This document shows, piece after piece, positions 7,535 through 15,900 of a stretch of 17,834 bases of DNA; position 1 is the stretch's first letter, and every line of letters begins with the position of its first letter. Source of the stretch: Planctomycetaceae bacterium (GTDB lineage Bacteria > Planctomycetota > Planctomycetia > Pirellulales > UBA1268); NCBI GenBank assembly GCA_003509235.1, contig DONH01000332.1, positions 1 through 17,834 of the forward strand, given 5' to 3'. The position numbers and the translations under genes are program-made. The notes below the pieces were generated by a model. That model was not told where the DNA came from. It saw only the letters and a list, made by a program, of their open reading frames with translations, and did no database searches.

Positions 7535-8674
7535 ATGTCCCGCATCGTCATTGCTATGTCTGGAGGCGTCGACTCAAGTGTGACCGCCTCATTACTCGTT
7601 GAAGCTGGACACGATTGTATCGGTGTTTTTATGCGACATGGACAACCGGCTTTGCCGACACCATCAGATACGCTTCCTATCGTTGAAGCATCGAATCCCA
7701 AGCCCGGTCACCAAGGCTGCTGCTCTGTTACAGATGCTCTCGATGCTCGTCGTGTTGCAGAACATCTCGGTATTCCGCTGTATCCACTCGATCTCACAGA
7801 AGATTTTGAAAAAATAATAGATACATTTGTCACCGAATATGGTGCTGGCAGAACACCAAATCCGTGTGTCCGGTGTAATCAATGGATTAAATTCGGGCGT
7901 CTCTTTGACTATGCCGATGCAGTTGGTGCAACACATGTTGCCACAGGACACTATGCACGACTTGTTCACAGGCAGGCCTCAGGCACTCACCCATCCATTC
8001 CTGAAATTCACCGAGGCCATGATCTCTCACGTGATCAGTCATATGTCCTATTTGGCATCACCCCAGATCGTTTAGCCCGCATGATGCTACCAATTGGTGA
8101 ACTCACAAAATCTGAAGTTCGATCACATGCTGATCGTTTAGGTCTGGTGACAGCAACCAAGCCTGATAGTCAAGAAATATGCTTTGTCCCACCAGGCAAG
8201 CACCCATGGTTGGTAGCCCAAAGACTCGTTGGTTCCCGAGCAGGAGATATTGTTGACACAAGTGGAAGCATCCTCGGACACCATCATGGAATTGAGAATT
8301 TTACAATCGGTCAACGGCAAGGTCTTGGCATTGCAATCGGCTCTCCACTGTACGTCATTCGTATTGAACCAGAAACGTACAGAGTTGTTGTAGGACCAAA
8401 ATCAGACTTGCCTCTTCAAGGTTTGATTGCCGATGAAGTAAGCTGGGTTGCTGATGTACCAACAACTCCTTTTGAATGTCTTGTTCAGTGCCGAGCCCAA
8501 CGACCACCTGCAAAAGCCATTGTCACAAGGAAAGGTGATCAACAGTTTAAAGCACGCTTTCTCGAGCCAACAGTGCATGCTCCTGGTCCGATTACCCCTG
8601 GCCAGCCAGCGGTCTGCTATGACAACACGCATCTTCTCGGCGGTGGCTGGATTGTTTCGCATGAAACGACATGA
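7535..8674 (+). CDS. mnmA: tRNA-specific 2-thiouridylase MnmA
   Basis: 379 residues. It uses ATP and a sulfur relay to place sulfur on C2 of the wobble uridine in Lys, Glu and Gln tRNAs. The PP-loop SGGVDSS is at residues 9-15. The first catalytic Cys is in NPCVRCN (Cys111) and the second in QEICF (Cys216), equivalent to the pair that alternates between persulfide and disulfide forms. ATGHYARL and DQSYVLFGI are also typical. After GVFMR there is an insertion of roughly 20 residues (RHGQPALPTPSD onward) before the GCCS segment, making the protein slightly longer than the E. coli enzyme. The ATG at 7535 directly precedes SRIVIAMSGG. No clear ribosome site is seen. Confidence 0.97.
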   Translation: MSRIVIAMSGGVDSSVTASLLVEAGHDCIGVFMRHGQPALPTPSDTLPIVEASNPKPGHQGCCSVTDALDARRVAEHLGIPLYPLDLTEDFEKIIDTFVTEYGAGRTPNPCVRCNQWIKFGRLFDYADAVGATHVATGHYARLVHRQASGTHPSIPEIHRGHDLSRDQSYVLFGITPDRLARMMLPIGELTKSEVRSHADRLGLVTATKPDSQEICFVPPGKHPWLVAQRLVGSRAGDIVDTSGSILGHHHGIENFTIGQRQGLGIAIGSPLYVIRIEPETYRVVVGPKSDLPLQGLIADEVSWVADVPTTPFECLVQCRAQRPPAKAIVTRKGDQQFKARFLEPTVHAPGPITPGQPAVCYDNTHLLGGGWIVSHETT

Positions 8675-8683
8675 CAACGTTTC

Positions 8684-8750
8684 CAGGAATACCTTCCGGC
8701 AATGCAAGAAGGCTCCAGCGCCCGAAGTGTATACAGTTTTTGCATTCCTG
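8684..8750 (+). promoter_or_regulatory. Inverted-repeat leader between mnmA and floA with alternative pairings
   Basis: TTGCATTCCTG (8740-8750) can pair with AATGCAA (8701-8707) and with CAGGAAT (8684-8690). AATGCAA also lies in the loop of a competing CCTTC/GAAGG stem (8692-8696 with 8708-8712). No T-run follows. It may be a leader element or an mnmA 3' structure. Confidence 0.35.
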
Positions 8751-8806
8751 AATCTTCCAAGTAGTATCGAAAATAAATCTTTAGAGTTACTCACCGTATT
8801 TTAATT

Positions 8807-8811
8807 AGGAG
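8807..8811 (+). promoter_or_regulatory. Shine-Dalgarno site deciding the TTG start of floA
   Basis: AGGAG lies 7 bases before the TTG at 8819. There is no nearby in-frame ATG upstream, and the N-terminal membrane segment begins right after this start, so the unusual TTG is well supported. Confidence 0.8.
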
Positions 8812-8818
8812 ATCAGCT

Positions 8819-9763
8819 TTGCCTCCCGCCGCATTTGCAGTCTTTGGCGTTTTGCTCGGAATCATTGCATTCGCAATGTTGATTCTGATATTCAACTATG
8901 GCCAAATTTGGTTTCAGGCATATTGGTCAAAAGCAGCTGTTACATTTCTCGAACTTTTTGGAATGAGCCTGCGAAAAGTGAATGCTCGTACGATTATTCA
9001 AGCTCGGATCATGGCAACGCAAGCCGGCCTTGGAAAGCAGCTTTCTCCGCGTGTTCTCGAGGCGCACTATCTCGCTGGTGGTGACGTCCCTCGTGTCATT
9101 CGTGCTCTTATCGCAGCCCATCGAGCAGGTATTGATCTTGATTACGATAAAGCATGCGGCATAGATCTTGCAGGCAGAGATGTACTCGATGCAGTTCAGA
9201 CAAGTGTGAACCCCAAGGTGATTGACTGCCCAGATGTTGCGAGCGGAAAATCAACTCTTTCAGCTGTGGCACGAAACGGTGTTGAATTAAAAATTCGAGC
9301 TCGGGTTACCGTCAGAACAAATCTTCATCAACTTATTGGTGGAGCAACTGAAGAAACAATTATCGCTCGAGTGGGCGAAGGGATTATTACATCAATTGGA
9401 TCAGCTGCTACACACTTCGAAGTCATGGAACACCCGGATACAATTTCAAAAGCTGTGCTCGAACGCGGACTCGATGCACAAACAGCATTTCAGATTGTTT
9501 CTATCGATATCGCCGATATCGAGGTTGGTGAGAATATTGGAGCCCGGCTTCAAGCTGATCAGGCAGAGGCCGACACACGCGTGGCACGTGCCAAAGCTGA
9601 GGAACGACGAGCAGTGGCTATCGCTCATGAACAAGAAATGAAAGCAGCAACTGCCGAAAATCGTGCAGGTGTTCTCAAAGCCGAGGCACTTGTCCCCAAG
9701 AGTATCGGCGAAGCACTGCGAGCAGGTCGTATGCAAAGTCAATCAGGAAACAGCCGGGCTTAG
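8819..9763 (+). CDS. floA: Flotillin-like protein FloA
   Basis: 314 residues from a TTG start backed by a strong ribosome site. FloA (YqfA) forms membrane microdomains that organise signalling, secretion and protease complexes. Residues about 5-26 form a single hydrophobic helix ([20 protein letters not shown]), then [22 protein letters not shown]. The characteristic core follows: [77 protein letters not shown] and [22 protein letters not shown]. The C terminus is an Ala/Glu/Arg-rich coiled coil ([23 protein letters not shown] is its start). The gene is often next to an nfeD gene; none is seen here. Instead it follows mnmA by 144 bases and is followed by a hairpin and a structured region. Confidence 0.95.
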   Translation: MPPAAFAVFGVLLGIIAFAMLILIFNYGQIWFQAYWSKAAVTFLELFGMSLRKVNARTIIQARIMATQAGLGKQLSPRVLEAHYLAGGDVPRVIRALIAAHRAGIDLDYDKACGIDLAGRDVLDAVQTSVNPKVIDCPDVASGKSTLSAVARNGVELKIRARVTVRTNLHQLIGGATEETIIARVGEGIITSIGSAATHFEVMEHPDTISKAVLERGLDAQTAFQIVSIDIADIEVGENIGARLQADQAEADTRVARAKAEERRAVAIAHEQEMKAATAENRAGVLKAEALVPKSIGEALRAGRMQSQSGNSRA

Positions 9764-9774
9764 CCAAAGCCCGC

Positions 9775-9790
9775 AAAAACTTGAGTTTTT
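9775..9790 (+). terminator. Putative terminator after floA
   Basis: AAAAACT (9775-9781) and AGTTTTT (9784-9790) form a perfect inverted repeat ending in a T5 run, 11 bases after the floA stop. The stem is A/T-rich and therefore weak. Flanking GCC and GGC could add pairs. Confidence 0.45.
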
Positions 9791-9795
9791 AGGCA

Positions 9796-9966
9796 TCGAC
9801 GACAAAAATCGGCATAAATGGAGAATTCGGTCAAACTTTGTGGCCTCCATGTGCCGATAGTAAATTTTTAGGCAGGATTCATGGTGCCCATGATCTGCTA
9901 GCCGCATGATGCAGCTAGCAATAAACCTGTCTGACAGGCAACGGTCCGACGGACTTCCGAAGGACC
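9796..9966 (+). ncRNA. Dense hairpin cluster, candidate structured leader RNA upstream of the 82-residue gene
   Basis: A 225-base gap between floA and the small gene holds five consecutive inverted repeats. They are: a long interrupted stem, ATCGGCA+ATGGAG (9808-9814, 9818-9823) with CTCCAT+TGCCGAT (9845-9850, 9852-9858); TCATGG/CCATGA (9879-9884, 9888-9893); TGCTAGC/GCTAGCA (9896-9902, 9914-9920) with an inner GCA/TGC; CCTGT/ACAGG (9926-9930, 9934-9938); and GGTCC/GGACC (9943-9947, 9962-9966). The last ends 11 bases before the Shine-Dalgarno site. It does not match any riboswitch class I know. A cis-regulatory leader or an independent small RNA is inferred. Confidence 0.45.
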
Positions 9967-9977
9967 ACACGGCAAAA

Positions 9978-9982
9978 GGGAG
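9978..9982 (+). promoter_or_regulatory. Shine-Dalgarno site of the 82-residue gene
   Basis: GGGAG, preceded by AAAA, lies 6 bases before the ATG at 9989. It supports this small gene as really translated. Confidence 0.7.
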
Positions 9983-9988
9983 TATGCC

Positions 9989-10237
9989 ATGGGTCTGCGA
10001 AAACTACGTGTTTATAACGGTCCAGATAATGATGTAAATGGCGTTTCGTTGCTTGATCAGCAACTTGATCCGCATAGTATCAAAGTACCACTTGGTGAAA
10101 TCCTACCGATCTTGGCCGATGCTGTCTCAAGTGACAGAACGTGGCTCAGTGATTTCGCTGAAGATGAAGTCACAATTTCTTCTGACCTTCACGATGTCCT
10201 TCAGGCCTACCGTCACTTCCGTCGTCCAGGTGCGTAA
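9989..10237 (+). CDS. Conserved-looking small protein of unknown function (82 residues)
   Basis: I do not recognise a named domain. The protein is soluble and slightly acidic overall, with a basic N terminus (MGLRKLRVYNGPDND), a middle amphipathic segment (VPLGEILPILADAVSSDRTW), an acidic patch (DFAEDEVTISSDLHDVL) and a basic end (YRHFRRPGA). No signal peptide, membrane helix or Cys motif is present. The ATG at 9989 is backed by a GGGAG site, and the reading frame has no better alternative. It follows a highly structured intergenic region and precedes a convergent gene set, so it is probably a monocistron or the last gene of the floA transcript. A role as a small regulatory or adaptor protein is only a guess. 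Confidence 0.75.
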   Translation: MGLRKLRVYNGPDNDVNGVSLLDQQLDPHSIKVPLGEILPILADAVSSDRTWLSDFAEDEVTISSDLHDVLQAYRHFRRPGA

Positions 10238-10348
10238 GCATCCTCGCTGATAGTGAAATAGTCCTAATGAGAAGTTTGTAGAGACAATACGCAGAGAGAA
10301 CACTTTTATTGTTCCTTCCGATTTTTATGTATCTACAGAACCTGATCA

Positions 10349-10859
10349 TCACTTCAAGAGAAGTTGCCAAAATTCAAGATTAGGCCATCTCTTAAATTTG
10401 TAGCCAGCTTCATGGATTGTTCCGGCATGAGAGAATCCTGCGTGGCGATGAAGTGCAATGCTGGCTTCATTCGCTAAGTCGATCCCAGCGACAAGAAGAT
10501 GAATTTCACGCGCTGTGGTCTCCCGAATAATAGTCTCAAGTAAGAGCCGACCAAAACCTCGACGTTGATACTCCCTCGCAATATAAACAGAATGTTCAGC
10601 TGTTTTGGAATATGCTGGATATGGTCGAAAGGTGCCCCATGTCGCAAAACCGACCACCGTCCCCTGTTGCTCAACTCCAAAAACAGGGATTTCATCCTGT
10701 TTTTTTTGCAAACCATGCAGCAATCGTTGCCTCAGAACAGGGTGATTCTTCATACAGTGCTGTTGTCTGAAGAATTGCCTCGTTAAAAATATCGCGAATG
10801 TTCTTCAGGTGCTTTTCATCACAATGCAGCACATGGGGAACAATTGGCTTATCAATCAT
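10349..10859 (-). pseudogene. GNAT acetyltransferase (phosphinothricin acetyltransferase-like), frameshifted
   Basis: The gene starts at the ATG at 10859, overlapping the actP-like stop as ATGA. The first frame reads MIDKPIVPHVLHC, then IFNEAILQTTALYEESP and AAWFAKK, the classic N terminus of PAT/MnaT-type N-acetyltransferases. It then runs into TGA just after a run of eight A (plus-strand T at 10700-10707). The remainder continues in the +1 frame: QDEIPVFGVEQQGTVVGFATWG, EHSVYIAREYQRRGFGRLLL (acetyl-CoA motif R-R-G-F-G-R), NEASIALHRHAGF and the RWPNLEFWQLLL end. Removing one A restores a single frame of 169 residues, the normal family length. It could be an inactive gene, a phase-variable one, slippage-corrected, or a sequencing error. 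A shorter 134-residue frame from an ATG at 10753 would lack the N-terminal part of the fold. Confidence 0.82.
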
Positions 10860-12610
10860 GCATCCACCACCTGCCGCGGTTCCTGTGGTGGTGTGAGCAG
10901 TGAGACAAAAACGAGAACCAGAAACCCAAGCGGAATCGTCACCAAGCCTGGCTGACTAAATGGAATCGGTGAGTCGCCGCGTGGAAGGCCGTAGACTTTT
11001 TCAAACGTATCAGCCGAGAGGAGAATCCAGCCCAGCGAGGAAACCATTCCGACAGAAACGGCTGCCGTTATTCCCTGTTTTGTCGTTCGTGGCCAAAAGA
11101 GCAACATGACCAGCGCTGGAAGATTCGCTGACGCAGCTATATGAAACGCCCACCCAACAAGGAAGCTCACATTGAAATTCTTAAAAAGAATTCCGAGAGC
11201 CATAGCAACGACTCCAAGAAAAACAGCTGAAATTTTACCGGCTCGAACTTTTTCATGATCATTCATGGTGACACCAAAACAGTTTTCAATCAGATCATGA
11301 GCCACAGCGCCACTTCCAGCCATAATGAGCCCACTTACTGTGCCAAGCACTGTGGTAAACGCAATCGCTGATATCGCTGCAAATAAAGTTTCACTAAACG
11401 ACTTCGCAAGAAGTGGAGCTGCCATGTTGGAACTTGTCGGATCAAGGTATCCACTCGTCATGGCACCAAGACCGAGATACAGCGTTAAGACATAAAATCC
11501 ACCAATCGCTGCGATTCCAACTACAGTACTTTTGCGAGCTGCGGCTGCGTCCTTGACGGTGTAATATCGGATAAGGATATGTGGGAGAGATGCTGTCCCG
11601 CAAAAGAGGGCAAGCATAAGGCTGGCAAAGTTTAAACGATCCGTCAGTGTTCCGGAAGAAAGCCCTTTGAAATATCCGCCCGGCTTTAGGAGGTCTTTCC
11701 CGTCACGAATAGTTGGTGTGAATGTTGTATGCATTCCTTTATTGTCAGTGTGTTTTTTTGCTGACCAAGTCACAATCTGTGAGTCTTCAAGGGTGGAAAG
11801 ATATTCCAGTGGTCGTAACGGCCCCGTCTCACGTGCATCACCGTATCGTTCAGGAAGTTTGTAGATGGTTCCAACGGGGCGGAGGTCATTCTCGGCTGTC
11901 TGCGGTTCTCCATTCACAAGCACACGGCCATCCGAAGTACGCGTCTGCACCTGAGGCCGAAGATCTTCTTCGCCTTGCCGACCGGCGTTCAGTAAGAGTC
12001 CACGATTCAGAATCATGATAGTTAGGATGCCACAGAAAAATACCAACAGCGAACCCTTAATAAACTGAACCCATGTTGTAGACACCATGCCAGCCGTCAC
12101 AACAATTAAAGTTACCGCAACGCCGACCAGAATAACGCCAACGGCGTGCGGGAGTCCAAGGAGTGGGACAATGAGGTGTCCTGCACCAACCATCTGTGGA
12201 ATCAGATAAAAAATGCTGACAATTAGTGTTGAGATAGCGACTGCAAACTTGATCCCTCGACTATTAAAACGGGCATCAAGTGCATCGGCAAATGTGAACT
12301 TCCCAAGTGCTTTAATCGGTTCAGCAATAACAAACAGCGCCACGATCCAACCGGCAAGAAAACCTATTGAGTAAAGAAAGCCATCATAGCCATAGAATGC
12401 AATCATTCCACAGATACCGAGAAATGATGCTGCTGAAAGATAGTCTCCAGCAAATGCAATTCCATTCACAAACCAATGGATTTCACCATGTGCTGCATAG
12501 TATCCCTTGGCGGACTGCCCTTTGCGGCCAAGCCAGAATGAAAGACCAATAACTCCAAGGACAAAGCTAGCAAAAATAGCAATGGCTACTGGTGATGAAT
12601 CGTAGAGCAT
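10856..12610 (-). CDS. Sodium:solute symporter, ActP (cation/acetate symporter)-like, with extra periplasmic-type loop
   Basis: 584 residues, longer than the roughly 550 of E. coli ActP. It is a many-helix inner-membrane protein of the SSS family, importing a solute with Na+. Family signatures include GRKGQSAKGYYAAHGEIHWFVNG's YYAAHG, IAFAGDYLSAASFLGI, FYGYDGFLYSIGFLAGW, LGKFTFADALDARF and CGTASLPHILIRYYTVKDA (ActP: GTAGLPHILMRFFTV). Between the sixth and seventh helices, residues about 205-325 form a long hydrophilic insertion with two DLRP repeats (DLRPQ, DLRPV). E. coli ActP has only about 30 residues there. AAGAGG (plus 12618-12623) lies 7 bases before the ATG. The yjcH-like gene is 23 bases upstream, as in the E. 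coli yjcH-actP pair. Acetate or a related organic acid is the likely substrate. Confidence 0.93.
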   Translation of the reverse strand: MLYDSSPVAIAIFASFVLGVIGLSFWLGRKGQSAKGYYAAHGEIHWFVNGIAFAGDYLSAASFLGICGMIAFYGYDGFLYSIGFLAGWIVALFVIAEPIKALGKFTFADALDARFNSRGIKFAVAISTLIVSIFYLIPQMVGAGHLIVPLLGLPHAVGVILVGVAVTLIVVTAGMVSTTWVQFIKGSLLVFFCGILTIMILNRGLLLNAGRQGEEDLRPQVQTRTSDGRVLVNGEPQTAENDLRPVGTIYKLPERYGDARETGPLRPLEYLSTLEDSQIVTWSAKKHTDNKGMHTTFTPTIRDGKDLLKPGGYFKGLSSGTLTDRLNFASLMLALFCGTASLPHILIRYYTVKDAAAARKSTVVGIAAIGGFYVLTLYLGLGAMTSGYLDPTSSNMAAPLLAKSFSETLFAAISAIAFTTVLGTVSGLIMAGSGAVAHDLIENCFGVTMNDHEKVRAGKISAVFLGVVAMALGILFKNFNVSFLVGWAFHIAASANLPALVMLLFWPRTTKQGITAAVSVGMVSSLGWILLSADTFEKVYGLPRGDSPIPFSQPGLVTIPLGFLVLVFVSLLTPPQEPRQVVDA

Positions 12611-12617
12611 CGAAGGG

Positions 12618-12623
12618 CCTCTT
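12618..12623 (-). promoter_or_regulatory. Shine-Dalgarno site of the ActP-like gene
   Basis: Minus strand AAGAGG, 7 bases before the ATG at 12610, within the 23-base gap after the DUF485 gene. Confidence 0.6.
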
Positions 12624-12633
12624 AATCAGAACA

Positions 12634-12888
12634 TCAGGCGTCTGGAGATCTGCCCCTGCAGGCAACCATATAGATCAAGGCCAGCACGAAGGCTGAAAAA
12701 ATTAATCCCATTCCATATGCAATCGCAAGATTGACTCCTCCGAGTGGTCGCCATGAGAGTACATCTGGCCGAAACAAGACGATGCCCATGAATCCTAAGT
12801 AGAGCAGAACATAAATTAGAAACAGTCGCATGCCGATTGTACGACTACGAACTGCTATCTGATCCTTCAAATGATGGTTGTTCCCCAT
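12634..12888 (-). CDS. DUF485 (YjcH-like) small inner-membrane protein
   Basis: 84 residues with two predicted membrane helices: LFLIYVLLYLGFMGIVLF (about 22-39) and IAYGMGLIFSAFVLALIYMV (about 55-74). The loop between carries FRPDVLSWRPLGGVNLAI, as in DUF485/YjcH proteins. These small proteins sit next to ActP-type symporters in many bacteria, and the same arrangement holds here: the symporter gene starts 23 bases downstream in the same direction. A stabilising or accessory role for the symporter is inferred; no activity is established. An AGGA (plus 12897-12900) lies 8 bases before the ATG at 12888. Confidence 0.88.
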   Translation of the reverse strand: MGNNHHLKDQIAVRSRTIGMRLFLIYVLLYLGFMGIVLFRPDVLSWRPLGGVNLAIAYGMGLIFSAFVLALIYMVACRGRSPDA

Positions 12889-12977
12889 AATGCAATTCCT
12901 ATGAAGTCCCCAGCGAGCGTCTATTACTTTTGTACTACGCAGAGTCTAGCGTGGTTTTCATCCATCCACAGCAAAGA

Positions 12978-15900
12978 TTACTTGACCGTGGAAAATTCAT
13001 GATGGCCGGAAAGTCCAGCCGGAAGATTTTCACCTACTTCGAGGAAGGATATGAGATCAAGAATCTCTTGCCGCGTCAGAACATTGACCAATCCAGCCGG
13101 CATCGGTGAGACCTGAGAGGAAAACCGTTCTTCAACATCTTTTTTCTGAATTCGTTTAATTTTTTCGGGCATCAGGAGATTTGGCCTGATGGTATAGGTC
13201 TCTGGTGTTTCACTTGCAACAACTCCAGACACGACACGACCATCCGTAAGTAAAAATTGCACCATGCGATAGTCATCATCAATTTTCAACGATGGATCAA
13301 GAATCTGAAGCAAGAGATCTTTCCCGCGAAGTTTCTTTACGCTTTTCAATAGGTCTGGACCCAGGTTCACTCCATGGCCTGCTGCTACATGACACTGTGT
13401 ACACTGTGCTTTGGCAAAAGCATGCATGCCCCGCGAGAGTGTTTCTTCATCCTGACTGACAGATACTGTAGGAAAATCTTCTGCTTTCCACACCTTCACA
13501 AGGGTCGGCCGACACGCATCGAGTAAACGCTCGGCCTCCACCTGATTACGAGCCACAACCATCTTGCCGTTCATCACAATCCAATGGCCAGGGAACGTGC
13601 ACACGTACGGGTACACTCCTGGCTCCTGTGGTGCTTCGAAACGCAGAACGTGTGCCAACGACTGACGTGTTGGCCCAATCATGGGAGTCGCTTCAAGAAT
13701 CAAATTCTGTTTTTCTTCGGGAATAAAATTACTTGTTGCATTTTTTGGATCACGAGCCATTGCGTTGGCTGCAACACCAACCTCCTCCATCGCACCAGGC
13801 TGCACAAGAACAAGATTGTGGTCGGTCGCATCTGGATTCAGAAAAACAAGTTTGACAGGCTGACCCGGACGAACGCTAAATTGCTTGTTTGTAAAAAGCA
13901 TTCGTTCTGGTTCACATGAAATTCGTACCTCAACGGTCTCTGGACGCCTGTCGAATTCTTTGTCTTTCCCCTTCGATTTGGGCTCCTGAATTTCACGAGA
14001 CCGCCGAGCTCGATTTAGGAGAGCCGGAACGATACTCTCTTGATCATTTTTCCAATGTTGTTGGAGCGGTTGTGACTCAAGTGCACTGACTGCCGCATAG
14101 GCAAGATGTCCACCGATCGGCTGATGAAAAATACTCAGTACAGTCTCTAGTGCTTCTCGCGTACCGATCCAACTTGCCGCAATAGCCGCCTCCATCCGCA
14201 CAAGACCAGAGGAGTCCGTAGCAGCATTCAAAAGAATCTCATGCCGATCCGGTAAGGAATTATGCCAATATCGTAGCTGCCGAATTGCAGCAGCTCGTGC
14301 ATGATGATTGGTATCTGAAGCCAACTCAACGAGCAGTTCTGGCCTGACAACACCAAGCGTTGAAAGACATGCCATCCCCTCAGAAAGAGAGCGGGCTCTC
14401 TCAGGATCATCATCCTTGAGGCTCTCAATCCAGTCGTCCACTGCTTGAGTAGCCAGTGTGTGATCACGCTGGGTAAATTCTCGCGTGGCGAGATACCGCA
14501 CCCGAAACTCCCGGTGGCCCAAGAGTTCTGCCAGTTTTCTCTCTGGCATTTCCTGAAGTTGCGGTACGTCTGAAACCTTGCCTTTTTTTGCAGTCACTCG
14601 CCAGATACGGCCAGACTCACGATCACGACGGGAATCCCTCAACGAGTATTGCGCATGTCCCTTCACGGGGTTGTACCAATCAACAATAAAGAGATCTCCA
14701 CGTGGACCAAAATGAAGATCGACTGGAATGAAACTCAGATTTGTTGAAAAAATTAAATCACTTATGTATTGCTCGTTAAATCCAAAGTCATTTTCAATCC
14801 ATCGATGAATTTCAATTCGGTTCGTTGGTTTGTACCGTGCTTTGATAAACCCACCTTGGAGTTCTTCTGGAAATCCAGGGCTATCAACAAATGCCTGACC
14901 ACAGGTGCCTGAATAGGCCTGCAAGCCCTGAGGCCGTGCATGTTGCTGCGGATACGGTGGGTCCAAGGAATGAAATGCCTCGGCAAAAATTGGGTGACTA
15001 GCAACATGATTTCCCCACGGATCAAATGTGACACCCCACGGATTGGTACTTGGATAGGTGCCAATGGCTGTGAGCCTGTGGATCTTTGGCTCATAGCGAA
15101 ACCAGCCACTATTCTGCTGTCGGACTGGCCCATATGGGGTCTCGATTTGTGAATGATGAAATATTGATTCCCTAAACAAGAGTGCCCCGTCAGGTGTCCA
15201 AATAAAATCATGCAACGCATGATGCGAGTCTTCGGTACCAAATCCAGAAAGAACAACCTCGTGAACATCAGCACGGTCATCTCCATCGACATCCTTGAGA
15301 AATGTCAGATTTGGTTGTTCTGAGACATAAACACCGCCATCCCCAAATTCAAATGATAAGGGAACATGAAGATCATCCGCGAAAATTTTTGAAGTGTCTG
15401 CTTTTCCATCGCCATCAGTATCTTCAAGAATCACAAGCCGATCATGTGGCTCGAAACCTGGATAGATATGTGGGTATGCCTGTGAGGTGCACACCCAAAG
15501 CCGACCTCGTGTATCCCACCGTACCTGAATCGGATTGGCGATCTCAGGAAATTCTTCTTCTCCTGCAAACAGATTGACTTCAAAGCGTGGATCGACTTTG
15601 AATGCCTTCTGTTCCTCAGACGCCGAGAGCCAGTTATTTGCTCCACGTGTCTCAAGAGCGGCTGGGAGTTCAGGCACATTTGAATCATCAACCTGTTCAG
15701 AAACGGGTCGACCATGAGCAATATTCCAGATCCTACGATCTCGATTCGCGCACATGATCTCAAAATTTCGCATGGCTGGGAGAAAATCAAGATAGCCATA
15801 TCGTTCATTTCGGCCACCTGTGTAATAGAAGGTATTTAAAGGTCGATATCGTCGAAAAAACTGTCGCTCCAAATCGACAACAGCAAAACGCAATGATTCC

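Noticed and set aside
8402..8804. Long frames on both strands over the mnmA 3' end
   Set aside because: They overlap the well-supported mnmA frame and show no domain; they are shadows.
9781..9809. Promoter-like TTGAGT with 17-base spacing to AAAAAT
   Set aside because: Only four of six matches in each box and it overlaps the floA terminator hairpin; too weak to call.
9878..9988. Possible known riboswitch upstream of the small gene
   Set aside because: I compared it by eye with c-di-GMP, mini-ykkC, SAM and cobalamin patterns and found no matching conserved core.
14762..15292. 176-residue minus-strand frame inside the giant gene
   Set aside because: Out of frame with the propeller domain, with no recognisable motif.
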